Assembly (NCBI RefSeq): GCF_003952385.1
Contig: NZ_CP034444.1
Location: forward strand, 4,787,001-4,851,000
Origin: Mesorhizobium sp. M1D.F.Ca.ET.043.01.1.1
GTDB lineage: Bacteria; Pseudomonadota; Alphaproteobacteria; Rhizobiales; Rhizobiaceae
Reading direction: 5' to 3'
DNA length: 64,000 nucleotides
Shown: positions 26,434-34,825 of the stretch, piece by piece
How the letters are laid out: each line of letters opens with the position of its first letter
Position numbering within the stretch: the stretch's first letter is position 1
Position numbers and translations under genes: made by a program
The notes under the pieces: model-generated
What the model was told of the DNA's origin: nothing
What the model saw: the letters and a program-made list of their open reading frames with translations, nothing else
The model's database searches: none

Positions 26434-27429
26434 TCAGTTCAGCTTCGGGTTGAGCAGCGCGTCGATCTTCGGTTCCTTCATGTTGTCCTTGGTGACGAGG
26501 TTGGCGCCGGTGTCGACATTGGCCTCGACCTTCTCGCCCTTCGAGGCGGCTAAAGCGGTCTTGATGCCGTCGTAACCCATCCGGTACGGATCCTGGACGA
26601 CGAGGCCGGAGATGACGCCGTCGTTCAAGAACTTTATCAGCTTCTCGTCGCTGTCGAAGCCGATCAGCGCCACCTTGCCGGCAAGGTTGTTCTCGGCGAT
26701 CGCCTGGCCGACGCCCTGCGCCATGATCAGGTTCGAGGCGAAGATGCCCTTGAGGTCCGGATTGGCGGTGATCAGGTCGGTCGCGATGTTGAGGCCGGTC
26801 GTGGCCTGGCCGTCGGCGTACTTGTCGGCGACGAGCTCGAGGCCGGGATATTTCGCCTTGAGCTGCTCCTTGAAGCCCTGAGCGCGCTGCTCGAGCGAGC
26901 CAGCGCCGGGCAGAGCGGTGATCAGCGCCACCTTGCCTTCGACCTTGCCGCCATTGGCCGCGCCGATCGCCGCCGCCAGACCGTCAGCCGCGACGCGGCC
27001 GCCCTGGACGTTGTCGGTGGTCAGGAAGGAGGTGAAGGCCTTGGATTCGGCGCTGGAGTCGATGCCGATGACCTTGACCTTGGAAGCTGCCTCATCGATC
27101 GGCTTGCCGAGCGCCTTGGCCTCGGTCGGCGCGATCACGACCGCGGCGGGATTGCCGGCGACGGCGTTCTCGAGGATCGAGATCTGGCCGTTGACGTCGG
27201 TCTCGGCCTGGGCGCCGAGCTCCGGCACGTTGACGCCGAGATCCTTGCCGGCCTTGCGGGCGCCGGCCAGCACGATCTGCCAGTAGAAGGAAGTGGTGTC
27301 CTTGACGATGATCGGAATGGTTACGTCTGCGGCCGAAGCCGGCGCTGAATGCAGCGCGCCAGCGAGCATCGAGGCGGCAGCAAGCGCCACGAAAGCGCGG
27401 CGGTTGAGAAGGCTGGTCACGAATTTCAT
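26434..27429 (-). CDS. Sugar ABC transporter substrate-binding protein (RbsB-like)
   Basis: A 331-residue periplasmic protein with a signal peptide (SMLAGALHSAPASAA) and the type I periplasmic-binding fold: IPIIVKDTTSFYWQIVLAGARKAG at the start, VIGIDSSAE in the hinge region and ALIGFDSDEKLIKFLNDG near the end. It resembles fructose and ribose binders of rhizobia, but the ligand cannot be fixed by eye. It is the first gene of the operon and is preceded by a 20-mer shared with the dehydratase promoter at 30242. Confidence 0.92.
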   Translation of the reverse strand: MKFVTSLLNRRAFVALAAASMLAGALHSAPASAADVTIPIIVKDTTSFYWQIVLAGARKAGKDLGVNVPELGAQAETDVNGQISILENAVAGNPAAVVIAPTEAKALGKPIDEAASKVKVIGIDSSAESKAFTSFLTTDNVQGGRVAADGLAAAIGAANGGKVEGKVALITALPGAGSLEQRAQGFKEQLKAKYPGLELVADKYADGQATTGLNIATDLITANPDLKGIFASNLIMAQGVGQAIAENNLAGKVALIGFDSDEKLIKFLNDGVISGLVVQDPYRMGYDGIKTALAASKGEKVEANVDTGANLVTKDNMKEPKIDALLNPKLN

Positions 27430-27501
27430 TTAGGATCCTCCCTAGGTCGCCTGGTTAGGGTTGCAGATGCTCCGTCTGGATAGGCGCGGCCCAAACAGAA
27501 C

Positions 27502-27521
27502 TTTATCAATAAAAAACATTT
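27502..27521. promoter_or_regulatory. Shared 20-mer upstream of the ABC operon
   Basis: TTTATCAATAAAAAACATTT matches 17 of 20 bases of the sequence at 30242-30261, in the same orientation to the downstream leftward gene. It lies 73 nt before the binding-protein ATG. TATCAA and TTGATA also flank the site as loose arms. Confidence 0.6.
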
Positions 27522-27610
27522 GCTATATTTTGATAGTGCAAAGGTCGGGCCGATGCAAGCGCTGTTTGGTGCCGTTTGCGTGATGGCGGGCGGGAGCGCG
27601 GCACCGGATC

Positions 27611-28612
27611 TCAGCCGAGCTGCTGCACGATCGTATAGGGATCGTATTTGGCGAACTCCGCCGCCGGCACCTCGACGTCGAGCAGTTCGAGGTTGCGCGT
27701 CAGATTGGCGGGCTTGGCTGTGCCGGTGAGCACCGAGGCGACGACCGGCTCGTGCAGCGGGAACTGGAACGCTGCGGCGGCCAGCGGGTAGCCGCCTTCT
27801 CCCGCGATCCTTTCCATAGCGCCGACCCGGTCGAGTATATCCTTGCTCGCCGGCAGGTAATCGAAATGCGCGCCGTGCACCGGGCCCGTCGCCAATATGC
27901 CCGAGTTGAAGACACCGCCGATGATCAGCGAGGTCTTGCGCTCGCGGCAGAGCGGCAGCAGCTCGGCTTCGGCGCTGCGGTCGAGCAGCGAATAGCGGCT
28001 GGCAAGCAGGATGCAGTCGAGCGGCGCGCGCCGAAGCACGTCGAGGCAGATCCGGACCTCGTTGACACCGAGGCCGTAGGCCGAGATCGTACCGGACGAT
28101 TTCAGCTCCTCCAGCGCCTTCAGCCCGCCTTCCATCAGCTGGCGGAAATGGATTTTCGTCGCCTCGACGCCATGCGTGTAGGTGCCGATGTCGTGGACGA
28201 ACAGGATGTCTATTCTGTTGAGGCCGAGCCGCGCGTAGGAAAAATCCACCGAGCGCATGATGCCGTCGTAGGAATAGTCGTAGTCGAGCGCGAACGGCAG
28301 CGGATCGACATAGGAGTGATCGGGAACCTGATCCTGCGGCACCGGCCGCAACAGGCGCCCGACCTTGGTCGAAAGCACGTAGGAGGAGCGCGGCTTCTCA
28401 CGCAGGAAATCGCCGGTCCGGCGCTCCGACAGGCCGAAGCCGTAGAAGGGCGCGGTGTCGAAGTAGCGCAGGCCGCCATCCCAGGCCGTCTGCAGCGTTT
28501 CCATGGCGGGCTCGCGCGGACAGGCGCGATAGAGCCCGCCGATGGCAGCGCCGCCGAAGCTGATCTCGGTAACTTCGAGCGCGGTCTCGCCGATCCGGCG
28601 TTTGTTCATCAA
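27611..28612 (-). CDS. Aldo/keto reductase (D-threo-aldose 1-dehydrogenase-like)
   Basis: A 333-residue NAD(P)-dependent aldo/keto reductase. The tetrad is recognisable as Asp and Tyr in YFDTAPFYGFGLSE, Lys in LSTKVGRLL and His in ILFVHDIG. The opening LEVTEISFGGAAIGGLY and the RRTGDFLREK segment resemble L-fucose (D-threo-aldose) dehydrogenases and pyridoxal dehydrogenases. Located between the transporter and the dehydratase, it probably oxidises an aldose to its lactone. ATGs at 28612 and 28609 are equivalent choices. Confidence 0.85.
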   Translation of the reverse strand: MMNKRRIGETALEVTEISFGGAAIGGLYRACPREPAMETLQTAWDGGLRYFDTAPFYGFGLSERRTGDFLREKPRSSYVLSTKVGRLLRPVPQDQVPDHSYVDPLPFALDYDYSYDGIMRSVDFSYARLGLNRIDILFVHDIGTYTHGVEATKIHFRQLMEGGLKALEELKSSGTISAYGLGVNEVRICLDVLRRAPLDCILLASRYSLLDRSAEAELLPLCRERKTSLIIGGVFNSGILATGPVHGAHFDYLPASKDILDRVGAMERIAGEGGYPLAAAAFQFPLHEPVVASVLTGTAKPANLTRNLELLDVEVPAAEFAKYDPYTIVQQLG

Positions 28613-28667
28613 AGCCTCCCCTTTGCCGACTGCGTTCCTCAGCCAGCGATCTTTTGCTGCAGGCGAT

Positions 28668-30218
28668 CTAGAGCGTCGCGCCGAGATGCCAGGGCACGAA
28701 CTCGTTGTCGCCGTAGCCGAACGCTTCGCTCTTGGTCTTGCGGCCGGATGCCGTCTCGATGATCAGCTCGAAGATCTCGCGGCCCATGCCGGCGATGGTC
28801 TTCTCGCCCGAGGCGATGACACCGCAATTGACGTCCATGTCCTCTTCCATCTGGTGGTACATGGTCGAGTTGGTGGCGACCTTGATCGACGGCGTCGGCC
28901 GGCAGCCGAAGCAGGAGCCGCGGCCGGTGGTGAAGACGATGACGTTGGCGCCGCCGGCGACCTGACCGGTGGCCGAGACCGGGTCGTAGCCGGGCGTGTC
29001 CATGAACACCAGCCCGTTGCCGCTGACCTTCTCGGCGTAGCCGAAGACGCCGTTGAGCGGCGTCTGGCCGCCCTTGGCGACGGCGCCCAGCGACTTCTCG
29101 AGGATGGTGGTCAGGCCGCCGCGCTTGTTGCCGGGCGAGGGGTTGTTGTCGATCGAAGCGCCATGCTTGGCGGTGTGGTCCTCCCACCACTTGACATAGC
29201 TGTCGAGCTTGGCGGCGATCTCGGGCGAGGCGGCGCGGTAGGCAAGCAGATGCTCGGCGCCGTAGATCTCGGTGGTCTCAGACAGGATGCCGATGCCGCC
29301 GCAGCCGGCGAGGATATCGACCGCCGCTCCCAGCGCCGGGTTGGCGGTGATGCCGGACATGCCGTCGGAGCCGCCGCATTGCAGGCCGACGACGATCTCC
29401 GAGACCGGGATCGGTTCGCGCTGCAGCTGGCCGACCTCCTCGGCGATCTCGGCCAGCACGCCCATCGCGCGCTCGACGGATTTGCGCGAGCCGCCGGCTT
29501 CCTGGATGTTGAAGTGGCGTTTTCCGGCCGCGACGCCCTTCTGGCCGTAGAGGGTGAGCTGGTTGACTTCGCAGCCCAATCCCACCATCAGCACGCCGCC
29601 GAAATTCGGATGGCGGGCGTAGCCGGCCAGCGTGCGGTGCAGGACCATCATGCCGTCGCCGGTGGCGCTCATGCCGCAACCCTGGCCATGGACGATCGGC
29701 ACGAAGCCGTCGATGCCGGGATATTTCGGCAAAAGCGTGCGGTTGGCCTCGTCGGCGATCGCATGGCAGACGGTGGACGAGCAGTTGACGCTGGCGATGA
29801 TGCCGATGAAGTTGCGCGTTCCGGCGCGACCGTCGGCGCGTCGGTAACCCATGAAGGTGCGCCTGCGGTCGGCCTCGGTGGCATGCTCGGCCTCGCTTGG
29901 CGGCACCACCGGCAGGCGCCCGCTCTCGAAGACCAGATTGTGCGAGTGGACGTGCTCGCCCGGCGCGATGTCCTGAGTAGCGCGGCCGATGGCCTGCGCA
30001 TATTTCACCACTGCCTCGCCAGCCGCGATCGGCTTGACGGCCACCTTGTGCCCGGGGTCGATCGCGGCAATCGCGACCGCGCCGCCGGGCAATGCAGCGC
30101 CGATCTCGATGCGGCCATTGGCGACCGCGACATTGTCGGCGGGGGAAAGCAGGATGGTGTTTGCGGCGTTCACGAGCAGCTGTCCTGGGTAAACCTGGGA
30201 GTGGGGGCGGATTGACAT
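28668..30218 (-). CDS. UxaA-family (altronate/galactarate-type) dehydratase
   Basis: A 516-residue protein with an N-terminal SAF domain (residues about 15-95) fused to the large UxaA/GarD catalytic domain. Seen motifs: NFIGIIASVNCSSTVCHAIAD, HGQGCGMS, GLGCEVNQ, GLQCGGSDGMSGITANPALG and FTTGRGSCFGCRPTPSIKVATN, including conserved cysteines for an iron centre. The family removes water from sugar acids (altronate, galactarate) or acts on sulfolactate. With the aldo/keto reductase and sugar transporter it suggests an oxidative sugar-acid pathway. Divergent from the GntR regulator. Confidence 0.88.
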   Translation of the reverse strand: MSIRPHSQVYPGQLLVNAANTILLSPADNVAVANGRIEIGAALPGGAVAIAAIDPGHKVAVKPIAAGEAVVKYAQAIGRATQDIAPGEHVHSHNLVFESGRLPVVPPSEAEHATEADRRRTFMGYRRADGRAGTRNFIGIIASVNCSSTVCHAIADEANRTLLPKYPGIDGFVPIVHGQGCGMSATGDGMMVLHRTLAGYARHPNFGGVLMVGLGCEVNQLTLYGQKGVAAGKRHFNIQEAGGSRKSVERAMGVLAEIAEEVGQLQREPIPVSEIVVGLQCGGSDGMSGITANPALGAAVDILAGCGGIGILSETTEIYGAEHLLAYRAASPEIAAKLDSYVKWWEDHTAKHGASIDNNPSPGNKRGGLTTILEKSLGAVAKGGQTPLNGVFGYAEKVSGNGLVFMDTPGYDPVSATGQVAGGANVIVFTTGRGSCFGCRPTPSIKVATNSTMYHQMEEDMDVNCGVIASGEKTIAGMGREIFELIIETASGRKTKSEAFGYGDNEFVPWHLGATL

Positions 30219-30241
30219 CCGCCCGTTTGGGGATAATGTCT

Positions 30242-30281
30242 TTTATCGTGAAAAAACATTTTTGCGTCAATTGTTTTTTCA
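30242..30281. promoter_or_regulatory. Operator-like region between dehydratase and GntR regulator
   Basis: It contains TTTATCGTGAAAAAACATTT, the partner of 27502-27521, and a perfect inverted repeat TGAAAAAAC (30249-30257) / GTTTTTTCA (30273-30281) with a 15-nt spacer. It is 24 nt upstream of the dehydratase start, inside the divergent promoter. Confidence 0.62.
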
Positions 30282-30425
30282 TTGTGCACGCCGCGCGCCC
30301 TGGGCGCAGGGCTGCCCGTTGGCAAGCCGGCGAAATTCGATTTACGCGTTTCGCAGCCTTGCGCTAGGAACACCGATCATATCGCGCTTCCGGCCGGTGT
30401 CCGCAAGCGTTGGGGGATACGGGGC

Positions 30426-31328
30426 ATGTCGAAGAGCAACAACGTCTACAAGGACGCCTTCAACCGCGGACTGCGGCTGCTCGACGAGACCAAGAGCCTG
30501 CCGTCGGAGCCCGAGCTCGGCACGCTGCTCGGCGTCAGCCGCACCACGGTGCGCAGCATCCTTTCGCGCATGGAGGAGACCGGGCTGATCGCCTGGAACA
30601 AGCGCAACAAGACGGTGCTGAGGTCGCCGCGGCCGGAAGATTTCTTCCCCGAGGAAGAGACCGATTCGCTGGCCGAGATCATCGAGCGCTCGTTCATGCG
30701 CCGGCTGCTCGCCGAGGGCGCCGAGGCGGGCATGCAGATCAACGAGCTCGAGCTGGCGCGCGAGATCGGCGTCGGCACCACCAGCGTGCGCGAATTCCTG
30801 ATCCGCTTCTCGCGCTTCGGGCTGATCGAGAAGCGGCGCAACAGCCATTGGGTGCTGAAAGGCTTCACACGGGCCTTCGCGCTGGAGCTTACCGAAATCC
30901 GGGAGATGTTCGAGCTGCGATCGGCCGCCGCCTTCGTTGCGCTGCCGGAGGATAGCGCGGTCTGGGCCGATCTCGACCGGCTGGAGGTCGAACATCGTCG
31001 ACTGGCCAGCGAGATCGCCACGCGCTTCAACGAATTCTCCGAGCTCGACGAGCGCTTCCACCGGCTGATCCACCGCGCGTCGCACAACCGCTTCATCGTC
31101 GATTTCTACGATGTGATCGCGATGATCTTCCACTATCACTATCAGTGGAACAAGGCGCAGGAGCGCGAGCGCAACGAGGTCGCGGTGCAGGAGCATCTGG
31201 CCTATATCGCGGCGTTGAAATCGCGCGATCCTGGCAAGGTGGACGCCGCGTGCCGAAAACATCTGAAGTCGGCGCGCCAGACGCTGCTCAGCTCGATTCC
31301 CGAAGGGCGGCAGCTGCAGCCCGCCTGA
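30426..31328 (+). CDS. GntR-family regulator with two winged-helix domains and FCD
   Basis: A 300-residue regulator. Residues about 8-66 read as a GntR winged helix (LPSEPELGTLLGVSRTTVRSILSRMEETGLI) and residues about 84-147 as a second one (INELELAREIGVGTTSVREFLIRFSRFGLI). An FCD helical domain fills residues 150-290 (LTEIREMFELRSAAAF, ELDERFHRLIHRASHN). Most FCD regulators have one DNA-binding domain. The frame is open 144 nt upstream, but MSKSNNVYKD at 30426 is the sensible start. It is divergent from the dehydratase and probably controls it and the transporter. Confidence 0.85.
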   Translation: MSKSNNVYKDAFNRGLRLLDETKSLPSEPELGTLLGVSRTTVRSILSRMEETGLIAWNKRNKTVLRSPRPEDFFPEEETDSLAEIIERSFMRRLLAEGAEAGMQINELELAREIGVGTTSVREFLIRFSRFGLIEKRRNSHWVLKGFTRAFALELTEIREMFELRSAAAFVALPEDSAVWADLDRLEVEHRRLASEIATRFNEFSELDERFHRLIHRASHNRFIVDFYDVIAMIFHYHYQWNKAQERERNEVAVQEHLAYIAALKSRDPGKVDAACRKHLKSARQTLLSSIPEGRQLQPA

Positions 31329-31428
31329 CGAGGCGCATCGCGCCGCGTTGCCGCAGCCCGGTTTTGCCGATTTTCCGGCCGCCGGCCCCATGCTAGGGTC
31401 GGCCAAGTTGCTGGAGAGAGGCAGTCTG

Positions 31429-31803
31429 TTGAATATCCGGCTGAGACGATGGAGCATGCCGGCCGCGTTCGCCGCGGCGCTGCTGCTGTTGTTCCAGTCG
31501 GCGCTCGGCGCCTTCGCCTTCGGCGCATCTTCACAGCTCGATGCCTTCGGCAACGTCATCTGCACGCATGACGGCGCGGCCAAGCTTCCGGGCGGCGGCC
31601 CGCACCAGCAGCACATGCCGGCCTGCTGCTCGCTTGGCTGCAGCATGGTTTGGACCGCGCATCTGCCGCCGCCGGACAGCGGCGCGCTTGCCAGAACCTC
31701 GGCGTTCGAAGCGGTTGCCTTCCCATCCCTGGCTTTCCGGCATCTCGATTTCGCCCGCGACCGCTCTCCCGCCAATCCGCGGGCGCCACCGGCAACGGTC
31801 TGA
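31429..31803 (+). CDS. DUF2946-like small exported protein of the copper locus
   Basis: About 124 residues with one hydrophobic N-terminal segment (FAAALLLLFQSALGAFAFG) followed by GNVICTHDG, QQHMPACCSLGCSM: a cluster of Cys, His and Met expected for copper binding. This fits DUF2946 proteins that accompany copper acquisition genes. I chose the TTG at 31429 because GGAGAGAGG lies 7 nt upstream; ATGs at 31348 or 31390 would add an N-terminal stretch before the signal-like helix. It leads a rightward set with PCu(A)C, YcnI and CopCD. Confidence 0.7.
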   Translation: MNIRLRRWSMPAAFAAALLLLFQSALGAFAFGASSQLDAFGNVICTHDGAAKLPGGGPHQQHMPACCSLGCSMVWTAHLPPPDSGALARTSAFEAVAFPSLAFRHLDFARDRSPANPRAPPATV

Positions 31804-31895
31804 CGAGCACCCGCAAAACCTTCGCGGGCGCATCCATCCAAGATCAGACTGCTCGCGACCGGATGACGGCGCGATCTCATACCCATGGAGCAACC

Positions 31896-32426
31896 ATGTC
31901 CAATCTTCTTCCTGCAGCGCGCGCGCAAGCTCGTCCGCGCGGTTTCGAACAGCTTAGCCTTGCAGTGTTCGTCCTCCTTCTCCTGTTGGCCTGCGTTTCC
32001 GGCGCCCCGGCGCATGAATTCAAGGCCGGTGACCTCGAAATCGGACACCCGTGGTCGCGCGCCACGCCGCCCGGCGCCAAGGTGGCCGGCGGCTATTTCA
32101 CAGTCACCAACAAAGGCAGCTCGCCCGACCGGCTGCTGTCGATTTCCTCCGAGATCTCCGACAAGGCCGAACTGCACGAGATGGGCGTCAAGGACGGCGT
32201 CATGACCATGCGGCCGGTGAGCGGCGGGCTCGAAATCCCGGCCGGCGGCAAGGTCGAGCTGAAGCCCGGCGCCTATCACCTGATGTTCGTCGGCCTCAAG
32301 CGGCAGCCCAAGCAGGGCGAGAAATTCGCGGCCACGCTCACCTTCGAGAAGGCCGGCAGCGTCAGCGTCGAGTTCGCCGTCGAAGGCATGGGCGAGATGG
32401 GCGGCATGGACGATCACGCCGAGTGA
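31896..32426 (+). CDS. Periplasmic copper chaperone PCu(A)C
   Basis: A 176-residue exported protein. A long N-region with a hydrophobic helix (LAVFVLLLLLACVSGAPAHE) is followed by the PCu(A)C domain. The copper motif is present: LHEM, then VMTMRPV, then YHLMFVGLK, giving the usual His/Met set. The acidic, Met/His tail (MGEMGGMDDHAE) may add copper sites. These chaperones load copper into cytochrome oxidase. The ATG at 31896 was chosen over upstream in-frame codons because it precedes the exported N-terminus. Confidence 0.9.
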   Translation: MSNLLPAARAQARPRGFEQLSLAVFVLLLLLACVSGAPAHEFKAGDLEIGHPWSRATPPGAKVAGGYFTVTNKGSSPDRLLSISSEISDKAELHEMGVKDGVMTMRPVSGGLEIPAGGKVELKPGAYHLMFVGLKRQPKQGEKFAATLTFEKAGSVSVEFAVEGMGEMGGMDDHAE

Positions 32427-32463
32427 TCCGTCATCCGCCAATTCGAAATCAGAGGGACAATCC

Positions 32464-32982
32464 ATGAAGACATATCTTTTGGCGGCGGGCGCGCTTTTCG
32501 CGCTCGGGACCAATGCCGCGCTTGCGCACATCACGCTCGAAACCCAGGAAGCGGCCGTCGGCTCGACCTACAAGGCTGTCCTGCGCGTGCCGCATGGCTG
32601 CGAGGGCAAGCCGACGACCGCGCTTCGCGTGCAGATCCCGGAAGGCGTCATTTCGGTCAAGCCGATGCCGAAGCCCGGCTGGACGCTGCAGACCAAGAAA
32701 GGCCGATACGAGAAGTCGTATCAGCTCTATGGCGAGACGCTCACGACCGGCGTCAAGGAAATCGACTGGAGCGGCGGCAATTTGCCCGACGACTTCTATG
32801 ACGAGTTCGTCTTCCGCGCTTCGCTGGCGGCCGATCTGCCGGCGGGGCAGATGCTCTATTTCCCGGTGGTGCAGGAATGCGGCGACGCCGCGGATCGCTG
32901 GATCGAGATTCCAGCGGCGGGACAGGACGAGGATACGCTGGAAAATCCGGCGCCCGGCATCAAATTGCTGCCGAAGAAATGA
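32464..32982 (+). CDS. YcnI-family (DUF1775) copper-binding protein
   Basis: A 172-residue exported protein. After the signal peptide (AGALFALGTNAALA) the mature chain starts with HITLETQEA, giving the N-terminal histidine that in YcnI makes a monohistidine brace for Cu(II). Conserved VPHGCEGKPTTALRVQIPEG and a Trp-containing W-S-G-G-N-L-P block fit the family. It lies 37 nt after PCu(A)C and just before CopCD, matching the common YcnI-CopCD context. Confidence 0.9.
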   Translation: MKTYLLAAGALFALGTNAALAHITLETQEAAVGSTYKAVLRVPHGCEGKPTTALRVQIPEGVISVKPMPKPGWTLQTKKGRYEKSYQLYGETLTTGVKEIDWSGGNLPDDFYDEFVFRASLAADLPAGQMLYFPVVQECGDAADRWIEIPAAGQDEDTLENPAPGIKLLPKK

Positions 32983-33034
32983 TCTCTTGATGGCGCGTCC
33001 GGTTCGGGCGCGCCGTCGCTTCTTGAAAGACCGC

Positions 33035-34675
33035 ATGAACGCAGCAACTTTCCCAATCCGCCCGGGCGGCATCCGCATCCGGCCAGCCACCAGCCGCCTG
33101 GTTGCGGCTCTGGTGTTGATGGCGCTGCTGGCGGTGCTGCTGCCCGGCCGCGCCTTCGCGCATGCGGCGCTGGTCGCGGCCGATCCGGCCGACGGCACGG
33201 TGCTGGTGCAGGGTCCGGCGCATTTCTCGCTGACCTTCAGCGAGCCGGTCTCGCCGCTGGTGCTCACTTTGGTGCGGCCGGACGGCACGCGGCTTGCGCT
33301 GACGTCCTTTCGCCTGAACGACCGGACCATCGAGATCGACAATCCCGAGACGCTCAAATCCGGCACCCATGTGCTGAGCTGGCGGGTGATCTCGGAGGAC
33401 GGCCATCCGGTCGGCGGCTCGGCGCTGTTTTCCGTCGGCGCGCCAAGCGCGGCGCCAGCGGCGGGCGAAGCCGTCGATCGGTCGCTGCGCGCGGCGATCT
33501 GGGCGGCCAAGCTCCTCCTCTATGCCGGCCTCTTTCTTGGTATCGGCGGCGCCTTCTCGCTTGCCTGGCTCGCCGAACACCGGCGGTGCGGCCGGCGTTT
33601 CGTCATCGGCGCGCTGCTCTGCGGACTGGCCGCCGCTCCGGTTTCGCTCGGCTTGCAGGGGCTGGACGCGCTTGCCGCGCCGCTCCCCCGGTTCGCGGCG
33701 CCGGCCGTCTGGCGGACAGCGCTCGAGACGAGCTTCGGCTGGACGGTGCTTGTCGCCCTGATCTCGCTTGGACTTGCGCTGCTCTCCCTCGCCGGACCGC
33801 GCGCTCCTCGCAAGCTGCTTGCGCTTGCCGGACTCATCGGCGTCGGCGCAGCGCTTGCGGCAAGCGGCCACGCCAGCGCCGCCGAGCCGCAATGGCTGAC
33901 GCGGCCCCTGGTGTTCCTGCACGGTGCGGCCATCGCATTTTGGACGGGCGCGCTGGCGCCGCTCGGCCTTGCCTTGCGGTTCCAGCCGGCGGAGGCGAAG
34001 GTTTTCCTGCGGCGGTTCTCGCGCGCCATCCTGCCCGTCGTTGCCGTGCTCGCCGCAAGCGGCATCGTGCTGGCGATCATCCAGGTGCAGACGCCAGCTG
34101 CATTGATCAACACCGCCTATGGCCGCCTGCTGCTGTTGAAACTGGCCTTGCTGCTGTTCCTGTTCACGCTCGCTTCGGTCAACCGATGGACGCTGACCGC
34201 GCCGGCCGAGGCGGGCGACACGGAGGTGCAGCGGCGGCTGGTGCGCTCGATCGGCATCGAGACGCTGATCGTGCTCGCCATCTTCGGCGTCGCCGCCGGC
34301 TGGCGCTTCACGCCGCCGCCGCGCGCGCTGGCGATCGCCGCCGCGCAGCCGGTGTCGATCCACATCCACACGCTGCAGGCGATGGCCGACCTCAGCATCA
34401 CGCCCGGTCATGCGGGGCAGGTGGCGGCTTCGATGGTCGTCATGACCGGCGATTTCGGTCCGCTCGACGCCAAGGCGGTGATGCTGGTGCTGTCCAAGCC
34501 CGATTCCGGCATCGAGCCGATCAAGCGGCCGGCGACGAAGCCGGGCGACGGCACTTGGCGGGTCGACAATCTGATCATCCCGGTTCCCGGCCGCTGGACG
34601 GCGCGGCTCGACATCCTCGTCTCGGACTTCGAGATGGTGAAGATAGAGGCGCCGATCGACATCCGCGGTGAGTGA
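33035..34675 (+). CDS. CopC-CopD fusion copper-import protein
   Basis: About 546 residues. The signal peptide ends in AFA and the mature protein begins HAALVAADPADGTV, the CopC copper-binding N-terminus, with the rest of the CopC domain to about residue 130 (SEPVSPLVLTLVRPDG, SWRVISEDGHPVGGS). An eight-helix-like membrane CopD domain follows (about 150-430) and then a periplasmic beta domain of roughly 110 residues. The frame is open to ATG 32990; ATG 33035 was chosen because the upstream 15 residues add only basic residues before the signal. It probably moves copper to the cytoplasm. Confidence 0.88.
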   Translation: MNAATFPIRPGGIRIRPATSRLVAALVLMALLAVLLPGRAFAHAALVAADPADGTVLVQGPAHFSLTFSEPVSPLVLTLVRPDGTRLALTSFRLNDRTIEIDNPETLKSGTHVLSWRVISEDGHPVGGSALFSVGAPSAAPAAGEAVDRSLRAAIWAAKLLLYAGLFLGIGGAFSLAWLAEHRRCGRRFVIGALLCGLAAAPVSLGLQGLDALAAPLPRFAAPAVWRTALETSFGWTVLVALISLGLALLSLAGPRAPRKLLALAGLIGVGAALAASGHASAAEPQWLTRPLVFLHGAAIAFWTGALAPLGLALRFQPAEAKVFLRRFSRAILPVVAVLAASGIVLAIIQVQTPAALINTAYGRLLLLKLALLLFLFTLASVNRWTLTAPAEAGDTEVQRRLVRSIGIETLIVLAIFGVAAGWRFTPPPRALAIAAAQPVSIHIHTLQAMADLSITPGHAGQVAASMVVMTGDFGPLDAKAVMLVLSKPDSGIEPIKRPATKPGDGTWRVDNLIIPVPGRWTARLDILVSDFEMVKIEAPIDIRGE

Positions 34676-34825
34676 TATACCAGATGGCTATGCTCTCGTT
34701 TCCACTTAAGCGGCGGTGCGCCTATGCGGTTCACCGGTTTTTACCAATGCGTTGAGGTGTTCGGGATCGGAGTGATGCTGTTGACGGAGCGCTTTTCTTG
34801 GCAAAAAGCAATTGAATCAGTGGTA

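Noticed and set aside
30342..32534. 730-codon minus-strand frame
   Set aside because: Covers the GntR regulator and copper genes in antisense; no recognisable domain.
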